DNA of 34,370 bases from Pseudomonadota bacterium (GTDB lineage: Bacteria; Pseudomonadota; Gammaproteobacteria; Steroidobacterales; Steroidobacteraceae): NCBI GenBank assembly GCA_025356075.1, contig JANXUT010000052.1:1-34370 (forward strand). Reading direction: 5' to 3'. Numbering within the stretch: position 1 is the first letter of the stretch; every line of letters begins with the position of its first letter. Shown here piece by piece: positions 17,004-26,481 of the stretch. The notes beneath the pieces were generated by a model. That model was not told where the DNA came from and did not search any database. It worked only from the letters and a program-made list of their open reading frames with translations. The position numbers and the translations under genes are program-made.

Positions 17004-18803
17004 CTAGTGGCTGTCGCGCGGCAGTCCGCCCGTCTGGGCGATCCGCTGGTAGCGCTCACTGCCCTCCAGGATCGCTCCCGTTGACAGCTGCCCGACCGTC
17101 GCTCGCTGCATTTCCTGCCACGGGGTCTGCGATGGCGGGTAGGGAAAGCCGCCCGCCTCCGTGAGCTGCCGCTTGCGCTGCGCGAGTTCTGACTCGTCGA
17201 TGAGCACGTTGACGGAACCTTGCCGGAGATCAACGCGTACGCGGTCGCCCGTCCGCAGCAGTGCCAGGGCGCCGCCGGCGGCGGCTTCCGGAGAGGCATT
17301 AAGGATCGACGGCGAGCCAGAGGTTCCCGACTGACGCCCGTCACCGAGGCAGGGAAGCGTGCTGATTCCCTCCCGGATCAGGTAGGCGGGCGGCCGCATG
17401 TTGACGACTTCGGCCGCGCCTGGATACCCGATCGGCCCGACGCCCCGCATGAACATCAGCGTTCGCGGTCCAATCGCCAGCGCCGGGTCGTCGATCCTCG
17501 CGTGATAGTCCTCCGGTCCCTCGAAAACGACCGCCGGGCCCTCGAACGCATCGGGATCGTTGGGATCGGCGAGGTAGCGCGCGCGGAATTCCTCAGTGAT
17601 GACGCAGGTCTTCATGATCGCCGCGTCGAACAGGTTGCCCTTGAGGACGATGAAGCCCGCGTCCTTCTTGAGCGGCCGGTCGACACGACGGATGACCCGC
17701 TCGTCCTCGATCGTCGCGCCGCGATAGTTCTCGCCGATCGTGCGGCCAGTGACCGTACGGACGCCTTCGTTCAGGAGGCCGTGCTTCATAAGCTCCGCAG
17801 CGACTGCAGGCACCCCGCCCGCCCGGTAGAAGTCCTCGCCGAGGAATTCACCGGCCGGCTGGAGATTCACCAGTAACGGGATCTTGTGGCCGTAGGTCTG
17901 CCAGTCCTCGAGCGCGAGCTCGACGCCCATGTGGCGTGCGATGGCGGTCAGGTGGATCGGGGCGTTCGTCGACCCGCCGATCGCGGAATTGAGGACGATG
18001 GCGTTCAGAAACGCCTCTCGCGTCAGGATGTCGGAGGGCTTCAGGTCCTCGTTGACGAGCCCGACGACGCGCAGGCCCGTGAGGTAGGCGACTTCCTGGC
18101 GGTCCCGATACGGCGCCGGGATCGCGGCCGAGCCCGGCAGCGACATGCCGAGTGCCTCGGTCAGGCTGTTCATCGTCGTCGCCGTGCCCATGGTATTGCA
18201 GTAACCGGTCGACGGCGCCGAGGAGGCCACCAGCTTCACGAACGCGGCATCGTCGATCTCGCCGGCCGCGAGCATCGCGCGGGCCTTCCACACAATCGTG
18301 CCGGATCCCGTGCGTTCCCCCTTGTGCCAGCCGTTCAGCATGGGCCCGACGGAGAGCGCAATCGCCGGCAGGTTCACCGTCGCCGCGGCCATCAGGCACG
18401 CCGGCGTCGTCTTGTCGCAGCCGATCGTCAGCACCACACCATCAAGCGGGTAGCCGTGCAGCACCTCGACGAGTCCGAGATACGCGAGATTCCGGTCAAG
18501 GCCGGCCGTGGGCCGCTTGCCGGTTTCCTGGATGGGGTGGACCGGGAACTCGAGCGGGATGCCGCCGGCCTCCCGAATTCCGTCGCGTACTCGCTCGGCA
18601 AGTACCAAGTGGTGGCGGTTGCAGGGACTTAGGTCCGAGCCCGTCTGGGCGATTCCGATGATCGGCTTGCCCGAGCGCAGTTCAGCGAGGCTGAGGCCGA
18701 AATTGAGATAGCGCTCGAGGTAGAGCGCGGTCATGTCGATGTTCGCGGGATTGTCGAACCAGGCGCGCGAGCGAAGCGGCTGCCTGCGGGGGGTCGTCGG
18801 CAT
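17004..18803 (-). CDS. Sugar-acid dehydratase, IlvD/EDD family, XylD-like (D-xylonate or L-arabonate)
   Basis: Iron-sulphur dehydratase of 599 residues that removes water from a pentonate to give 2-keto-3-deoxypentonate. The sequence tracks the Caulobacter xylonate dehydratase type closely: [40 protein letters not shown] and [16 protein letters not shown]. Cluster-ligand cysteines are Cys61 (SPCNR), Cys129 (IGCDKTTPA) and Cys201 (GYCNTMGTA). The C-terminal [21 protein letters not shown] is intact. It follows galM by 29 bp on the same strand, so the two probably share a transcript. The GH51 neighbour favours L-arabonate as a natural substrate; XylD-type enzymes often take both pentonates. Confidence 0.92.
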   Translation of the reverse strand: MPTTPRRQPLRSRAWFDNPANIDMTALYLERYLNFGLSLAELRSGKPIIGIAQTGSDLSPCNRHHLVLAERVRDGIREAGGIPLEFPVHPIQETGKRPTAGLDRNLAYLGLVEVLHGYPLDGVVLTIGCDKTTPACLMAAATVNLPAIALSVGPMLNGWHKGERTGSGTIVWKARAMLAAGEIDDAAFVKLVASSAPSTGYCNTMGTATTMNSLTEALGMSLPGSAAIPAPYRDRQEVAYLTGLRVVGLVNEDLKPSDILTREAFLNAIVLNSAIGGSTNAPIHLTAIARHMGVELALEDWQTYGHKIPLLVNLQPAGEFLGEDFYRAGGVPAVAAELMKHGLLNEGVRTVTGRTIGENYRGATIEDERVIRRVDRPLKKDAGFIVLKGNLFDAAIMKTCVITEEFRARYLADPNDPDAFEGPAVVFEGPEDYHARIDDPALAIGPRTLMFMRGVGPIGYPGAAEVVNMRPPAYLIREGISTLPCLGDGRQSGTSGSPSILNASPEAAAGGALALLRTGDRVRVDLRQGSVNVLIDESELAQRKRQLTEAGGFPYPPSQTPWQEMQRATVGQLSTGAILEGSERYQRIAQTGGLPRDSH

Positions 18804-18832
18804 CGTCTAGCGCCTCTGCCTCGAACTCAACG

Positions 18833-19996
18833 TCAGTTGGCGGTCGAGAATCGGAAGATCATCCGGTGGTGATAGGGTTTGCCCGGGTCGACGCGCGCCG
18901 ACACGAAGCGTGGCTGGTTGGGCGCGTCGGGGAACTTCTGCGGCTCGAGCGCGATGCCATCGCCCATGCGGTACAGGTGGCCGGCCTTGCCGGCCCGAGT
19001 TCCGTCCAGGAAGTTTCCCGTGTAGACCTGCACGCCCGGCTCCGTCGACAGGACCTCGAGCACCCGGCCGCTGTCAGCGTGCTCGAGCCGCGCGGCGAGC
19101 TTCGGTTGCGGCGTGAGTCCCCCATCGAGCGCGAAATTGTGGTCGTAGCCGCGCCCGGCGAGGATCTGCGGGTCCCGGCCGTCCCTTAGTCCGTCGGAGA
19201 GGACCCGGCCGCGCGTGAAGTCGAAGTCCGTGCCTGCGACGGATCGGAGCTCGCCGGTGGGTATCAGCGCGCTGTTGACGGGGGTGTGCTGGCTTGCAGG
19301 AATCTTCAGCCGGTGGCTCAGGATGCCCTCGGCCGAGCCCTCTCCCGCAAGGTTGAAGAGCGCGTGATTGGTCATGTTGATGACGGTGGGTGCGCTCGTC
19401 GAGGCGTCGAAGTCGATCGCAAGCGAACCTGCCTCATCGAGTGCATAGGTGACCCGGACCTCGACCGTGCCCGGGTACCCCTGGTCCCCGTCCGCACTCG
19501 TGAGCGAGAGCACGACGCTCGCGGACGCGCCTTCGCCGACGGACTCGATCTTCCAGAGGCGCTTGTCGAAGCCGACGGTGCCGCCGTGAAGGGAATTCGC
19601 CTTGTCGTTGAGAGCCACCTGGTAGGACTTGCCATCGAGCGCGAACCTGCCGCCCGCGATACGGTTTGCGTACCGACCGACCGTGACTCCGAAGTAGTTC
19701 GGCTTGTCGATATAGCTCGCCAGGTCGTCGTAGCCGAGCAGCACGTCGGCGAGCGTCCCGCGGCGGTCCGGTACCTTCAGCGACTGGAGCGCCGCGCCAT
19801 ACGCTATGACGCGGGCGCTGAAGCCCTTACTGTTACTCAGCGTGACGGATTCTACGACAGCGCCGTCCGCCATCGTGCCGAAGGGTTCGCGCTTGATCAT
19901 TGCAGCTTCAGCAGTGCCCGTCCCGACCGAAAGGCCGACCGCGAGTGCGGCCGCCATGAGCAACGACCCGCGACCTGTTCCACTTGCACGTCCCAT
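18833..19996 (-). CDS. galM: Aldose 1-epimerase with signal peptide
   Basis: Galactose-mutarotase-type enzyme of 387 residues that interconverts alpha and beta anomers of aldoses. Family motifs are GVTVGRYANRIAGGRF (substrate Arg), LHGGTVGFDKRLW (His), INMTNHALFNLAGEG (catalytic His), RGYDHNFALDG and the late EPGVQVYTGNFLDG with EPQKFPDAPN (catalytic Glu). An N-terminal hydrophobic segment (LLMAAALAVGLSVGTGTAEA) predicts export, so it would act in the periplasm on sugar released by the secreted arabinofuranosidase before uptake. It is transcribed divergently from the sugar transporter and leads into the dehydratase gene. Confidence 0.93.
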   Translation of the reverse strand: MGRASGTGRGSLLMAAALAVGLSVGTGTAEAAMIKREPFGTMADGAVVESVTLSNSKGFSARVIAYGAALQSLKVPDRRGTLADVLLGYDDLASYIDKPNYFGVTVGRYANRIAGGRFALDGKSYQVALNDKANSLHGGTVGFDKRLWKIESVGEGASASVVLSLTSADGDQGYPGTVEVRVTYALDEAGSLAIDFDASTSAPTVINMTNHALFNLAGEGSAEGILSHRLKIPASQHTPVNSALIPTGELRSVAGTDFDFTRGRVLSDGLRDGRDPQILAGRGYDHNFALDGGLTPQPKLAARLEHADSGRVLEVLSTEPGVQVYTGNFLDGTRAGKAGHLYRMGDGIALEPQKFPDAPNQPRFVSARVDPGKPYHHRMIFRFSTAN

Positions 19997-20011
19997 GATT
20001 CGTACGACTCG

Positions 20012-20040
20012 TTGACCGGGTAAGCGAGTAATATATACTC
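20012..20040 (+). promoter_or_regulatory. Promoter and operator candidate in the galM/transporter divergent region
   Basis: Plus strand: -35 TTGACC (20012-20017), 16-bp spacer, -10 TATACT (20034-20039), about 55 bp before the transporter start. The -10 lies within GAGTA-ATATA-TACTC (20026-20040), a perfect 5-bp inverted repeat. This short AT-rich island in GC-rich DNA is the likely control point for both directions and a candidate site for the GntR regulator. Confidence 0.5.
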
Positions 20041-20093
20041 AGACAAGGCACGAATAACGACAGAATCGCGGCGTTCCCCGGGGGAGGTTCTTG

Positions 20094-21407
20094 GTGACTG
20101 GAAGTCCGGAGCACCCCACGCGCACGAGCGGCCATCCGCCGCCTAAGTATGAATCGGCCCTGAGGCTCCTCGCCAGCCTCTTCTTCATGTGGGGCTTCAT
20201 CACCGTCATCAACAACACGCTGCTCCCCCACCTCAGGAGCGTGTTCGACCTCGACTACACGAAGACGACGCTGATCGAGTCGGTCTGGTTCATTGCCTAT
20301 TTCGTCGCGTCGATTCCGTCGGCGAAATTCATCGAGCGGGTCGGGTACCGCACGGCGCTCGTGACCGGGCTCATCGTGATGGCCGCGGGCGCGGCGGGCA
20401 TGATTCCCGCCGCCCGGATTCCCTCCTACGGGCTCACCCTGCTCGCGCTCTTTGTCATCGCCGGCGGCATCACGCTTCTGCAGGTCGCCGCGAACCCTTA
20501 CGTCGCCGTCGTCGGGCCGCCGGCGACCGCCTCGTCCCGCCTCAACCTCGTCCAGGCTTTCAACTCGCTCGGCACCACCCTCGCGCCGCTCTTTGGCGGT
20601 TACCTGATTCTCGGCCGGTCGACATCGGGCACCGCGGCTGTGGGCACGGTCCTTACGCCCGCCGAGCGGCTCGCAGACGCGCAATCCGTTCAGTTGCCCT
20701 ACCTGATCGTGGCTGGCGTGCTGGTTGCGCTCGCGATCGTCATCGCGCGATTCCACCTTCCCGACATGGGCGCCGAGACTCGCCGCGCGTCGGCCGAGAA
20801 GCGTCGTGGTCATTCGCTCTGGCGTCACCGAAACCTGGTTCTCGGTGTCCCAGCGATATTCATCTAGCTGATCGCGGAAATCGGCGTGGCGAATCTGTTC
20901 ATCAATTTCGTTGGGCAGCCCGACATCGCGAACCTGACCCACGAGCAGGGCTCCCACTATCTCTTCCTGCTGTGGGGCGGAATGATGGTCGGGCGCTTTG
21001 CCGGGAGCTACCTGATGCGCTTCGTGCCCGCCGAGCACGTGCTCGCCGGGTTCTCCATCGGCGCCTTCGCTGTCGTCATGGTCGCGATCCTGGCGAGCGG
21101 ACCTCTGGCGATGTGGTCACTGATCCTGGTCGGCCTATTCCACTCGATCATGTTCCCGACGATCTTCACGCTCGGCATCCGCGGTCTCGGCCCGCTGACC
21201 GAGGAAGGCTCGGGGCTGCTCATCATGGCGATCGCGGGCGGCGCGCTGGTCGTGGTCCAGGGCTGGCTCGCCGACCGCTACGGCCTGCAGCTTTCGTTCC
21301 TGCTGACCGCGGCCTGCGAGCTCTACGTCCTCTTCTATGCGCTATGGGGATCGCGGCCGATTGCCAGCGGCGGCGAAGCGGTGGTCGACGACAGCCGCGT
21401 CGCTTGA
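20094..21407 (+). pseudogene. FucP-type MFS sugar transporter interrupted by an in-frame TAG
   Basis: Major facilitator of the FucP/glucose-galactose group, about 437 codons, the usual full length. Family features are FFMWGFITVINNTLLPHL in helix 1 and RLNLVQAFNSLGTTLAPLFGGYLI. Reading from the GTG at 20094 (preceded by GGGAGG; a TTG at 20091 is the alternative), the frame is intact except for TAG at 20865-20867, within AIFI*LIAEIGVANLF at the start of helix 7. Relatives usually have Tyr there. The same frame continues without further damage to 21407. Unless the base is an assembly error or the stop is suppressed, import of the released pentose is lost. The downstream half could not work alone. 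Confidence 0.85.
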
Positions 21408-21464
21408 ATGACGGAGTGAAGCGCCACGCTCCACCGTGCGCGACTTTCCTGAGGGCACCGGACG

Positions 21465-22448
21465 ATGACGACGACGTTGGTACAGTTTCGCCGACCGGAC
21501 GGTAGCCGGGGAGTCGCGGTGCTGGCCAATGGCGGCGAGGCACGCGTCGTACGGGGTGTCGAGGCGACGCGAATACTTGCTGCGGGTGCGCTTGCGGCCA
21601 ACCTGTCGCTCGCGGAGGCCGTGGCGGCGGCAGGCACCGGCGAGGCGATCGACCTGGCCCAAGTGCAGTTGCTGGCGCCCATCGACCACGAGGATCCTGC
21701 CCACCTCCTCCTGACCGGTACCGGACTCACGCACCTTGGCTCGGCCGAAGGGCGCGACAAGATGCACCGCAAGCTCGCCGACGCGGCGCACCAGACCGAT
21801 TCGATGAAGATGTTCCTGCTCGGCGTCGAGGGTGGCAAGCCGACGGGAGAGGCGGTCGGCGTGCAGCCCGAGTGGTTCTACAAGGGGACGGGCGCTTCGC
21901 TCGTCGCCCCCGGCGCGGCGCTGCCATCGCCCGACTTCGCGCTAGATGCCGGGGAAGAGCCTGAGATCGCCGGCATCTACCTGATCGCCGATGACGGTAC
22001 GCCGGTGCGCCTCGGATTTGCGCTCGCGAACGAGTTCTCGGACCACGTCACGGAGCGCGGCAACTACCTTTGGCTCGCGCACTCCAAGCTGCGGCCGGCG
22101 GCGCTCGGCCCGGAGCTTCTGCTCGGGCCGCTCCCCGCGCACATCGACGGAATGAGTCGCATCCGGCGCAACGGCGCCGTGGTCTGGGAGAAGCCGTTCG
22201 TCTCGGGTGAGGCGAACATGTCCCACAGCATCGCGAACCTCGAGCACCATCATTTCAAGTACGCGGCGTTCCGACGGCCGGGTGACGTGCACGTTCACTT
22301 CTTCGGAACGGCGACACTGTCGTTCAGCGACGGGTTCAGGACGCAGCCCGGCGATGTATTCGAAATCGAAGCGGCGCCATTTCGACTGCCTGTCCGCAAT
22401 TCGATCGGATCGGCGCAGACGACTGCGATCCGGGTAAAGTCGATCTGA
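21465..22448 (+). CDS. AraD1/GguC-like FAH-family enzyme of pentose catabolism
   Basis: Member of the fumarylacetoacetate hydrolase superfamily, AraD1/GguC group, 327 residues. The conserved core includes HLLLTGTGLTHLGSAEGRDKMH, GVQPEWFYKGTGASLVAPG and the metal-binding EEPEIAGIYLI (Glu ligands), followed by GFALANEFSDHVTE. In non-phosphorylative arabinose or xylose degradation such proteins dehydrate 2-keto-3-deoxypentonate to alpha-ketoglutarate semialdehyde, or hydrolyse a 2,4-diketo-3-deoxypentonate to pyruvate and glycolate; sequence alone does not separate the two. It acts directly after the dehydratase encoded at 17004-18803. It lies 57 bp after the transporter and 76 bp before GH51 on the same strand, so all three probably form one operon. 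Confidence 0.85.
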   Translation: MTTTLVQFRRPDGSRGVAVLANGGEARVVRGVEATRILAAGALAANLSLAEAVAAAGTGEAIDLAQVQLLAPIDHEDPAHLLLTGTGLTHLGSAEGRDKMHRKLADAAHQTDSMKMFLLGVEGGKPTGEAVGVQPEWFYKGTGASLVAPGAALPSPDFALDAGEEPEIAGIYLIADDGTPVRLGFALANEFSDHVTERGNYLWLAHSKLRPAALGPELLLGPLPAHIDGMSRIRRNGAVVWEKPFVSGEANMSHSIANLEHHHFKYAAFRRPGDVHVHFFGTATLSFSDGFRTQPGDVFEIEAAPFRLPVRNSIGSAQTTAIRVKSI

Positions 22449-22482
22449 TGCCGGGCGCTCGAGCGGCGGATTGCCCGGTATC
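22447..22482 (+). promoter_or_regulatory. Intercistronic hairpin between AraD1 and GH51
   Basis: GATGCCGGGC (22447-22456) pairs with GCCCGGTATC (22473-22482), ten pairs with one G-U, starting inside the AraD1 stop codon. The 16-nt loop overlaps a second perfect palindrome, CGCTCGAGCG (22456-22465). No T-run follows. It may stabilise mRNA ends or attenuate GH51 expression. Confidence 0.45.
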
Positions 22483-22524
22483 TAGCCTGCTAATCACCTC
22501 TGCCTTCCGTGAGGGTCAGTCGAG

Positions 22525-24120
22525 ATGGCAACTCCGATGAGATTTGCGGCGATTGTGCTCCTCGCAATTCTTGATCCCGCCGGCAATCGGGTCAGTCTCG
22601 CGGCCGAGGCCCCCGATGTCGTCCAGTTGACGCTCCACGCGGATCGGCCCGGCCCCAGAATCGAGCCAAACATCTACGGCCAGTTCTCGGAGCACCTGGG
22701 CCGCGGCATCTACGAAGGTATCTGGGTGGGAGCGGATTCGCCGATCCCGAATACCAAGGGCTACCGGAATGACGTGATCGCGGCGCTGAAGCGAATCCAC
22801 GTTCCGGTCATCCGCTGGCCGGGCGGTTGCTTCGCCGACAACTACAACTGGCGGGACGGAATAGGACCGCGCGCGACGCGGCCGCTCCGGCTGAACCAGC
22901 TCTGGGGCGGTGTCGAGGAGACGAATGCCTTCGGCACGCACGAATTCCTCGAGTTCGCCGAGTTGATCGGCGCCGAGAGCTACGTCAGCGTTCCCGTCGG
23001 CGCCGGGACCCCGCAATCGATGTCGGACTGGCTTGAGTACATGCTCTCGCCGTCCCACTTGACGCTGGCGCAAGAGCGCCGCCGCAACGGGCGCGACCAG
23101 CCGTTCAAGGTTTCTTTCGTTGGAATCGGCAACGAGAGCTGGGGCTGCGGCGGGCAGATGCGGCCGGAGTACTACGCGGACGTGTTCCGAGACTTTGCCT
23201 CGTTCGTGCGGGTGCCAGCGCAGAATCCGCTCCAGATCGTGGCCTCGGGCCCCGCGGGCGATGACTACAGCTGGATGGAGGTGATGATGGCGGATGCCGC
23301 GAAACTGTCGGGGCCGGGACCGGGCCGTGGCATGGACGCGATCAGCCTGCACTACTACACGCTGCCGAGCGGGAAGTGGGCGGCCAAAGGGGCCGCGACC
23401 GGATTCTCCGAGGGCGAGTGGTTCGATACGTTCGCGCAGACCGAGGCCATGCAGGTGCTCCTCGCAAAGCACAGCGCCATCATGGACAAATACGACCCCG
23501 CCAAGCGCATCGGGCTCTTCGTCGATGAGTGGGGCACGTGGTACGACCCGGACAAGGGTTCTAACCCGGGATTCCTCTACCAGCAGAACACGCTCCGCGA
23601 TGCACTGGTGGCGGCCGTCAACTTCAATATCTTCCACGCCCACGCCGATCGGGTCCGCATGACCAACATCGCGCAGATGATCAACGTGCTGCAAGCGCTC
23701 ATCCTGACCGACAAGGGCAGGATGATCGTCACGCCGACCTACTACGCCTTCGACCTCTACAAGGTGTTCCAGGGTGCCGTCCAGCTGCCACTCGACGTCA
23801 GCCCTTCCTTCTACAGCTACCGCGGACAGCAGGTGCCGCGCGTCAGCGCATCCGCTGGACGAGGCGTCGACGGCACGGTGTATGTCGGCCTCGTAAACGT
23901 CGATCCGCAGCAAATCGTGGCGCTCGACGTGGCGCTCGATGGGTTGAAGCCTACGTCTGTGTCGGGCAGCGTACTGACCGGCGCGCTGATGGACGTCCAC
24001 AACACGTTTGAGTCGCCTCATGCGCTGGAGCCCGCGAAGTTTAGCGGCGCCAGCCTCAATCGGGGGCATCTCGCGGTGACGCTGCCGGCGAAATCTCTGG
24101 TCGTGCTCGCGGTGCGTTGA
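22525..24120 (+). CDS. Secreted alpha-L-arabinofuranosidase, GH51
   Basis: Retaining arabinofuranosidase of 531 residues that removes terminal arabinofuranosyl units from arabinan and arabinoxylan fragments. The N-terminal hydrophobic stretch (FAAIVLLAILDPAG) ends near LAAEAP, giving export. The catalytic acid/base is Glu204 in GIGNESWGCGG and the nucleophile is Glu335 in LFVDEWGTWYD. Supporting motifs are IYGQFSEHLGRGIYEGIW, RWPGGCFADNYNWRDGIGP and NFNIFHAHADRVRMTNIAQ. A C-terminal beta domain (about 400-531) is present, so the protein is complete. The ATG at 22525 is used; ATG at 22537 is possible. It supplies the pentose for the surrounding cluster. Confidence 0.93.
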   Translation: MATPMRFAAIVLLAILDPAGNRVSLAAEAPDVVQLTLHADRPGPRIEPNIYGQFSEHLGRGIYEGIWVGADSPIPNTKGYRNDVIAALKRIHVPVIRWPGGCFADNYNWRDGIGPRATRPLRLNQLWGGVEETNAFGTHEFLEFAELIGAESYVSVPVGAGTPQSMSDWLEYMLSPSHLTLAQERRRNGRDQPFKVSFVGIGNESWGCGGQMRPEYYADVFRDFASFVRVPAQNPLQIVASGPAGDDYSWMEVMMADAAKLSGPGPGRGMDAISLHYYTLPSGKWAAKGAATGFSEGEWFDTFAQTEAMQVLLAKHSAIMDKYDPAKRIGLFVDEWGTWYDPDKGSNPGFLYQQNTLRDALVAAVNFNIFHAHADRVRMTNIAQMINVLQALILTDKGRMIVTPTYYAFDLYKVFQGAVQLPLDVSPSFYSYRGQQVPRVSASAGRGVDGTVYVGLVNVDPQQIVALDVALDGLKPTSVSGSVLTGALMDVHNTFESPHALEPAKFSGASLNRGHLAVTLPAKSLVVLAVR

Positions 24121-24250
24121 GGCGATCGACCGCATTGGCGAGGACGTTGGCAGCGCGGCTCGCGCCTTTCCCCGGGACTTCCAGGGAGGTCCACAGCTTC
24201 TCCCGGGCGGCGACCCGACGGCGGGCACCCTGCGGATCCCCAGTTCTGCA

Positions 24251-24394
24251 ATGGTGCATGGCTACTACCAGCACGACTGGGCGCTGATGTTCGGGATGAT
24301 AGCCGCGCTCGTGACGTCGGGCTCGGTCACCCTGCTAGCATTCATCTACCGCCGCCGGTCCACGGCGACAGCCAGAGCCCGCGCGCAGGCGTAG
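24251..24394 (+). CDS. Possible small single-pass membrane protein
   Basis: A 47-codon frame within the 380-bp gap between GH51 and the deacetylase-like gene. It has one convincing hydrophobic helix (LMFGMIAALVTSGSVTLLAF) followed by a basic cytoplasmic tail (IYRRRST), as in real small membrane proteins. The ATG has no Shine-Dalgarno sequence, and the frame is open back to the GH51 stop, so a longer product with a non-ATG start cannot be excluded. The rest of the gap (24121-24250 and 24395-24500) shows nothing else I can support. Confidence 0.35.
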   Translation: MVHGYYQHDWALMFGMIAALVTSGSVTLLAFIYRRRSTATARARAQA

Positions 24395-24500
24395 CCGCCC
24401 GGGCGCTGGCGGCGCGCCTACGCAGCTCCGGCGGCAACGGCGACCTGGTCGGCGGCTAGTTGATCGACGGCTCGATTGGCCCTTGTCTGCAGGAACCAGC

Positions 24501-25529
24501 ATGATTACCGTCTTCTCCGAGGATCACCGGTTGCGAAACGCGCGGACGGAGCTCCACGGTGGTGAACTCGTCAGCCCGTTTGAATCCGCCTCACGGGCGG
24601 AGATCGTCCTCGAGCGGGTCCGCGCCGTCGCGCTCGGCGCCATCCAAGCGCCGTCCCGGCACGGCCTTGCGCCGGTTCTGCGGGTGCACGACGGGCAGTT
24701 CGTCGAGTTCCTGAGCACTGCCTGGTCCGAATGGAGCGCCACCGGCAACAAGGGGGAAGCGATTCCCGACTGCTGGCCGGCGCGGCGGATGTTCCAGCGA
24801 CGTCCGATCAGCATCGCTGGAAAACTAGGCTACTACGCGATGGCGGGTGAAACGTCGATCAGCGCGGGCACCTGGGAGGCGGCGTGTGCGGCTGCCGACG
24901 TCGCCATTTCTGCCGCCGAGGGCGTGAGCCAGGGCGCCGCCGCGGCTTTCGCGCTCTGCCGGCCACCCGGGCATCATGCGGCGCGCGATCTCTACGGTGG
25001 CTACTGCTTTCTCAACAATGCCGCGGTTGCCACGCAGTTCCTGCGCGACGGCGGCGCCGGGCGGGTTGCGGTCCTCGACGTCGACTTCCATCATGGTAAC
25101 GGCACGCAGGACATCTTCTACGACCGCCCTGATGTCTTCTTCGCTTCGATCCACGGTGACCCGGCGGAGGCATTCCCGTACTTCTCCGGCTACGCGGAAG
25201 AGACCGGCGCCGCGGCCGGGGACGGCTTCAACCTCAACTTGCCATTGCCGCGCGGGACGGGATTCACGCTCTGGCGAGCGGCGCTCGAGGCCGCTCTGGA
25301 CCGGATCCGGCGATTCTCACCGGACGCCCTCGTCGTTTCGCTCGGTGCCGATACGTTCGCGGGCGATCCCATCAGCTCGTTCAAGCTGCAGTCGGCCGAC
25401 TTCTCCACCTATGGTCGATTGATCGGTGCCTGTCGCATTCCAACGTTGTTCGTGCTCGAGGGCGGCTACGCGGTCGCCGAGCTCGGAATCAACGTCGTCA
25501 ACGTTCTAAGCGGATTCGAGGATCGTTGA
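24501..25529 (+). CDS. Histone-deacetylase-like amidohydrolase (acetylpolyamine amidohydrolase type)
   Basis: Zinc-dependent deacetylase of the HDAC superfamily, 342 residues. The opening, ITVFSEDHRLRNARTELHGGE, is that of bacterial acetylpolyamine amidohydrolases. Catalytic features are CRPPGHHA (the His-His pair), GYCFLNNAAVA, the zinc-binding DVDFHHGNGTQD and GADTFAGDP, and the late EGGY with the transition-state Tyr. It would remove acetyl groups from acetylated polyamines or related small amines in the cytosol. The ATG at 24501 follows CAGGAA and matches the family N-terminus; a TTG at 24483 in frame would add six residues. The GNAT gene downstream could in principle be an opposing acetyltransferase, but this is only proximity. 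Confidence 0.93.
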   Translation: MITVFSEDHRLRNARTELHGGELVSPFESASRAEIVLERVRAVALGAIQAPSRHGLAPVLRVHDGQFVEFLSTAWSEWSATGNKGEAIPDCWPARRMFQRRPISIAGKLGYYAMAGETSISAGTWEAACAAADVAISAAEGVSQGAAAAFALCRPPGHHAARDLYGGYCFLNNAAVATQFLRDGGAGRVAVLDVDFHHGNGTQDIFYDRPDVFFASIHGDPAEAFPYFSGYAEETGAAAGDGFNLNLPLPRGTGFTLWRAALEAALDRIRRFSPDALVVSLGADTFAGDPISSFKLQSADFSTYGRLIGACRIPTLFVLEGGYAVAELGINVVNVLSGFEDR

Positions 25530-25800
25530 GAACCCATCCCCGACGCCCGATGGCGGGCATTGGCGAGAAGCAGTAGGCTGCCCTCCGCTGGCACCCTTGC
25601 CGCAACCGGGACGGTGGCCAGGGTCCGGTCGATCGAGCCGATCGGTGACGGCGCGGCGCGGCGCAGCCGGTCGGGGACGTGAACGCCTGCGTGACTTGCG
25701 CGACCCGAAGAATCCGCCTCGCAGGCGACATCTGGGCTACGTCGATGGGTGCCCCACGTCGCCGCACGCGCCGCCGCAAATCCGTTGAGGGACCCATTGA

Positions 25801-26247
25801 ATGCAGACCCAGCAGCTTCCCGGTGAATACGAGATCTCGACCGACACGCATCGCCTCAACCTAGAGGTCGTGCACAAGTTCCTGGCCGAGGAAAGCTACT
25901 GGTCCGCCGGAATTCCGCGGGCCACAGTCAATCGGGCGATCCAGAATTCCCTTTGCTTTGGTGTGTATCAGGGTGCGGCGCAGGTCGGGTTCGCCCGCGT
26001 CGTCACGGACCGGTCGACCTTCGCTTTGCTGGCGGACGTCTTCATCCTCAGTGCACATCGTGGCAAGGGGCTCTCGAAACACCTGATGCGGTGCGTCCTC
26101 GGGCACGAGGACTTGCAGGGTCTACGGCGCCTGCTTCTCCTGACGTCGGACGCCCACGGCTTGTATCGCCAGTTCGGGTTCGAGGAACTCCGCAGCCCGT
26201 CCCGGTTCATGGAAATCCTTCGGCAGGACATCTATCGGTCGCCTTGA
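25801..26247 (+). CDS. GNAT-family N-acetyltransferase
   Basis: Stand-alone acetyltransferase of 148 residues. The acetyl-CoA loop is RGKGLSKHLMRCVL (RxxGxxxxL form) after the beta-4 strand FALLADVFILSAHRG, and the C-terminal part has YRQFGFEEL, the usual GNAT tail motif. The region WSAGIPRATVNRAIQNSLCFGVYQ is typical of a widespread small GNAT group whose substrate is unknown. A cytosolic role is expected. The 271-bp gap before it shows no gene I can support. The ATG at 25801 lacks a strong Shine-Dalgarno sequence. Codon use is like its neighbours. Confidence 0.9.
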   Translation: MQTQQLPGEYEISTDTHRLNLEVVHKFLAEESYWSAGIPRATVNRAIQNSLCFGVYQGAAQVGFARVVTDRSTFALLADVFILSAHRGKGLSKHLMRCVLGHEDLQGLRRLLLLTSDAHGLYRQFGFEELRSPSRFMEILRQDIYRSP

Positions 26248-26481
26248 GGCGGCGCGCCGCGGGGACCTCTCGCATCCCCCGTCTGGGAACTGTCAATCCC
26301 CGCCCGTCTCGGCTCGATAACCTCGCGACAGAGCCCGATAACCACTGGGGCTCGCGTGGCGGTGGTCGTTGCGGCAAACTGGCGGTCTACCAAGACAGAG
26401 TGGAGCCCGAGCCGGCGGAATCGCGTCGTCGCGGCCAAAACTCGCGGGTCCGCAGTGTTATCCGAACAGGTCGAACGAATC

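Noticed and set aside
20189-21505. 438-codon open frame on the plus strand across the transporter
   Set aside because: It avoids the TAG but is frame-shifted against the clear MFS sequence, is Arg-rich and lacks membrane helices, so it is a shadow and not a rescue of the transporter.
22516-24228. 570-codon open frame on the minus strand
   Set aside because: It is the exact antisense of the GH51 gene; its Arg/His/Asp-rich product has no fold signature and arises from high GC at third codon positions.
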